Source: Desertivirga brevis (lineage in GTDB: Bacteria > Bacteroidota > Bacteroidia > Sphingobacteriales > Sphingobacteriaceae). Taken from it: a DNA stretch of 64,000 nucleotides. Made by a program: the position numbers and the translations under genes. Of this stretch, positions 62,254-64,000 are shown in pieces. Within the stretch, counting starts at the first letter, position 1, and each line of letters opens with the position of its first letter. The stretch spans positions 372,001 to 436,000 of the forward strand of contig NZ_JAFEWF010000001.1 in NCBI RefSeq assembly GCF_017355835.1, in the 5' to 3' direction. The notes beneath the pieces are model-generated. The model searched no databases and was not told the DNA's origin. It was given only the letters and a program-made list of their open reading frames with translations.

Positions 62254-62367
62254 GGGGCCTAATATATAAGATTAATATTTATTTGAAGCGAGCGAATAAA
62301 AAACACCTCGGACCTAATCGAGTCTTATCTGATTTATTTAATGTACAGTTTTTAAATACTAAAAAAC

Positions 62368-62375
62368 TATCTTTG
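62368..62375 (+). promoter_or_regulatory. -7 promoter element of the MBL-fold gene
   Basis: TATCTTTG, 22 bases upstream of the ATG. Confidence 0.55.
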
Positions 62376-62397
62376 ATTAACAAGGATTGACAGGGGA

Positions 62398-63210
62398 ATG
62401 GCATTTGCAATGTGTTCATTAAATTCCGGGAGTAATGGGAATTGTTATTATATAGCAGGGAGGGACGAAGCAGTACTAATAGATGCTGGATTATCCTGCC
62501 GAGAAACAGAAAAACGAATGAAGCGACTCGGCTTGAGTATGGATAAGGTTAAAGCCATATTTATTAGTCATGAGCACACCGATCATATTAAAGGTATTCC
62601 AGGACTTGCTAAGAAACACAGACTTCCTGTTTATGTAACTTCAAAAACTTACCGAAACTCAGGTTTACAGCTCGATGCCGACTTAATCCTACCTTTTAAG
62701 GCCTATGAATCCGTAACCGTAGGTTCTCTTTCCATTACCGCCTTTCCAAAATTTCACGACGCTGCTGATCCACATAGTTTTGTCATCAGTTACGGAGACA
62801 AAAAAATTGGGGTCTTTACAGATATAGGAAATGTTTGCGAGCATGTAATCGAAAACTTCCAGCAATGCCACGCAATTTTCTTGGAAGCGAATTATGATGA
62901 GGAAATGCTTAATCAGGGAAGATATCCTTATTTCTTAAAGAACAGGATTAGAGGAGGGCAGGGGCACTTATCGAACACGCAGGCCTTGAACCTTTTTATG
63001 GAATACCGCTCAGACAAGTTGAGTCACTTATTTTTATCTCATCTTTCTAAAGATAACAACTGCCCTGACCTGGTTTACAAAACCTTTAATGCTAAAGCGA
63101 AAAAAACAGAAATAATAGTTGCTTCAAGATATGAGGAAACGGGAGTTTATTATTTGGAAAGCAACTCGAGCAAGCAAAGGCCGGTTCAACTGCAACTTAA
63201 TCTATTTTAA
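62398..63210 (+). CDS. MBL-fold metallo-hydrolase (YycJ/WalJ-like)
   Basis: 270 residues. LNSGSNGNCYYIAGRDEAVLIDAGLSCRETEKRM opens the family; metal motif ISHEHTDHIKG (HxHxDH); further ligands in FPKFHDAADP, FTDIGNV and LSHLSKDN. It resembles YycJ/WalJ proteins, proposed to be 5'-3' exonucleases in mismatch repair or to act on DNA; here there is no WalRK operon. Cytosolic. The C-terminal tail QRPVQLQLNLF resembles a clamp-binding motif (QLxLF), which would fit a DNA role. Confidence 0.88.
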   Translation: MAFAMCSLNSGSNGNCYYIAGRDEAVLIDAGLSCRETEKRMKRLGLSMDKVKAIFISHEHTDHIKGIPGLAKKHRLPVYVTSKTYRNSGLQLDADLILPFKAYESVTVGSLSITAFPKFHDAADPHSFVISYGDKKIGVFTDIGNVCEHVIENFQQCHAIFLEANYDEEMLNQGRYPYFLKNRIRGGQGHLSNTQALNLFMEYRSDKLSHLFLSHLSKDNNCPDLVYKTFNAKAKKTEIIVASRYEETGVYYLESNSSKQRPVQLQLNLF

Positions 63211-63254
63211 GTATTGCTTCCTTTATACTACTGAATAAAGGAAGCAATACTTAA
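63207..63254. terminator. Perfect 20-bp hairpin between convergent genes
   Basis: Perfect inverted repeat of 20 bp: TTAAGTATTGCTTCCTTTAT at 63207-63226 pairs with 63235-63254, loop ACTACTGA. It overlaps the stop codon of the MBL gene and ends one base before the stop of the amidohydrolase gene, so it fills the whole gap. Probably a bidirectional terminator, though no long T-run is present. Confidence 0.75.
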
Positions 63255-64000
63255 CTAATCACACTCCGGGTGGGTATAAATAAATGTCTCCGAATCACCA
63301 GAGAAGTTACCGAAACTTTCTCCGCGACCTGTTTGCCACCACATTTTATTTCTTAATTTCTCAATATTTCCTACTTCATTGAGGTTTTCATCATACAGGT
63401 GACCATTTAGCATCACAAACTTTATGCGTTCTGTATTTCTGATGTCTTCCAGAGGATTCTCCTCCAATACTATCAAATCTGCCAATTTTCCAGCCTCGAT
63501 TGAACCAATTTCCTTAGACATACCCAAATAATCCGCACCATTAATAGTGGCCGATTTTAGTACTTGTAGTGGTGACATTCCTCCCTGAGCAAGCATCCAC
63601 ATTTCCCAGTGAGCACCCAGTCCCTGTAACTGCCCGTGGGAGCCTAAATTAACTTTAGTGCCTCCATCTGCCAGCTGTTTAACTGCTTTTGAAATTTCTA
63701 TATGTCCATAATCCGCAAATTCTGAGGTATTCCTTCTTCTGGAGCGGCTATCCACAACGGGCCTCGGTACAAAATTAAGCAGTCGTTCATTTTCCCAAAC
63801 ATTTGTCCTGTCATACCAAAAGTTCTCTCCCGACTGGGCTCCATAGGCTACAATCAGCGTTGGAGTGTAAGCTGTTTTGCTGGCATTCCATAATGCCTTT
63901 ACGTCTTTGTATAATGGTACTACCGGGATATTGTGTTCAATTCCAGTATGACCATCAAGGATCATCGACATATTATGTGAATATGTAGAACCACCTTCCG
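63255..64000 (-). CDS. Amidohydrolase family protein (5' end outside the window)
   Basis: The minus-strand frame is open across the window edge: upstream of the first internal Met the codons read GGSTYSHNMSMILDGHTGIEHN, so the start lies beyond 64000. Visible C-terminal part of an amidohydrolase/PD40-propeller protein: HTGIEHNIPVVPLYKDV, TPTLIVAYG, VNLGSHGQLQGLGAHWEMWMLAQGGM, and EAGKLADLIVLEENPLEDI. Such Bacteroidota proteins are large (often ~1100 residues) with an N-terminal TolB-like beta-propeller, which is not visible here. Substrate unknown. Confidence 0.88.
   Translation of the reverse strand, partial: EGGSTYSHNMSMILDGHTGIEHNIPVVPLYKDVKALWNASKTAYTPTLIVAYGAQSGENFWYDRTNVWENERLLNFVPRPVVDSRSRRRNTSEFADYGHIEISKAVKQLADGGTKVNLGSHGQLQGLGAHWEMWMLAQGGMSPLQVLKSATINGADYLGMSKEIGSIEAGKLADLIVLEENPLEDIRNTERIKFVMLNGHLYDENLNEVGNIEKLRNKMWWQTGRGESFGNFSGDSETFIYTHPECD

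Overview
The window is a chromosomal segment of a Bacteroidota bacterium, most likely from the Sphingobacteriales (Pedobacter-like). The evidence is a GldC homologue, a CcmB, M49 dipeptidyl peptidase III, a bifunctional HisB and HisIE, an arsenic operon with a DUF6428-type protein, lipoproteins with short lipoboxes, and a Bacteroidota -7 promoter element (TAnnTTTG) just upstream of many starts. I saw no rRNA, tRNA, CRISPR array or intact insertion sequence.

Layout. 1-7.1 kb: a frameshifted HAD-like gene coupled to a methyltransferase, a GNAT/YoaP acetyltransferase, an esterase-like phytase lipoprotein and a large CHASE3-GAF hybrid kinase with three receiver domains. 7.2-9.7 kb: arsenic operon arsR-DUF6428-arsC-acr3 with two matching palindromic operators, followed by a possible small RNA. 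10-27 kb: housekeeping minus-strand genes (RNase R, a PolB-type exonuclease, PBP1C, a giant alpha-2-macroglobulin, topoisomerase I, MnmA), interrupted by one plus-strand outer-membrane-like gene. 27-33 kb: dipeptidyl peptidase III, HAD phosphatase, a universal stress protein, an NlpC/P60 peptidase and a WD40 protein. 33-41 kb: a complete histidine operon hisG-D-C-B-H-A-F-IE on the minus strand. It is preceded by a histidine-rich leader peptide (6 His in 15 codons), and its spacers carry GC-rich repeats and a dead DUF559 endonuclease gene. 41-48 kb: DEAD-box helicase, GldC, DUF4142, CcmB, L,D-transpeptidase, FRG-domain and PAP2 proteins.

48-54.7 kb holds the most distinctive cluster: a PAS histidine kinase, a response regulator fused to a CRP/FNR-type DNA-binding protein, a D-lactate-dehydrogenase-like enzyme with a cysteine-rich tail, oxygen-independent coproporphyrinogen oxidase HemN, and a 596-residue cysteine-containing protein I cannot assign. 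A perfect 9-2-9 palindrome of CRP/FNR type lies directly upstream of the dehydrogenase. I read this as a two-component-controlled low-oxygen or redox-response module.

54.7-64 kb: a possible structured RNA, nucleoside phosphorylase PpnP, a 58-residue lipoprotein, a methyltransferase divergent from a LysR regulator, a CHASE-domain kinase convergent with LysR and overlapping it, an ammonium transporter, formyltetrahydrofolate deformylase, a YycJ-like metallo-hydrolase, and the 3' part of an amidohydrolase cut by the window edge.

All functional calls come from reading the translated sequences and motifs; no database search was possible.
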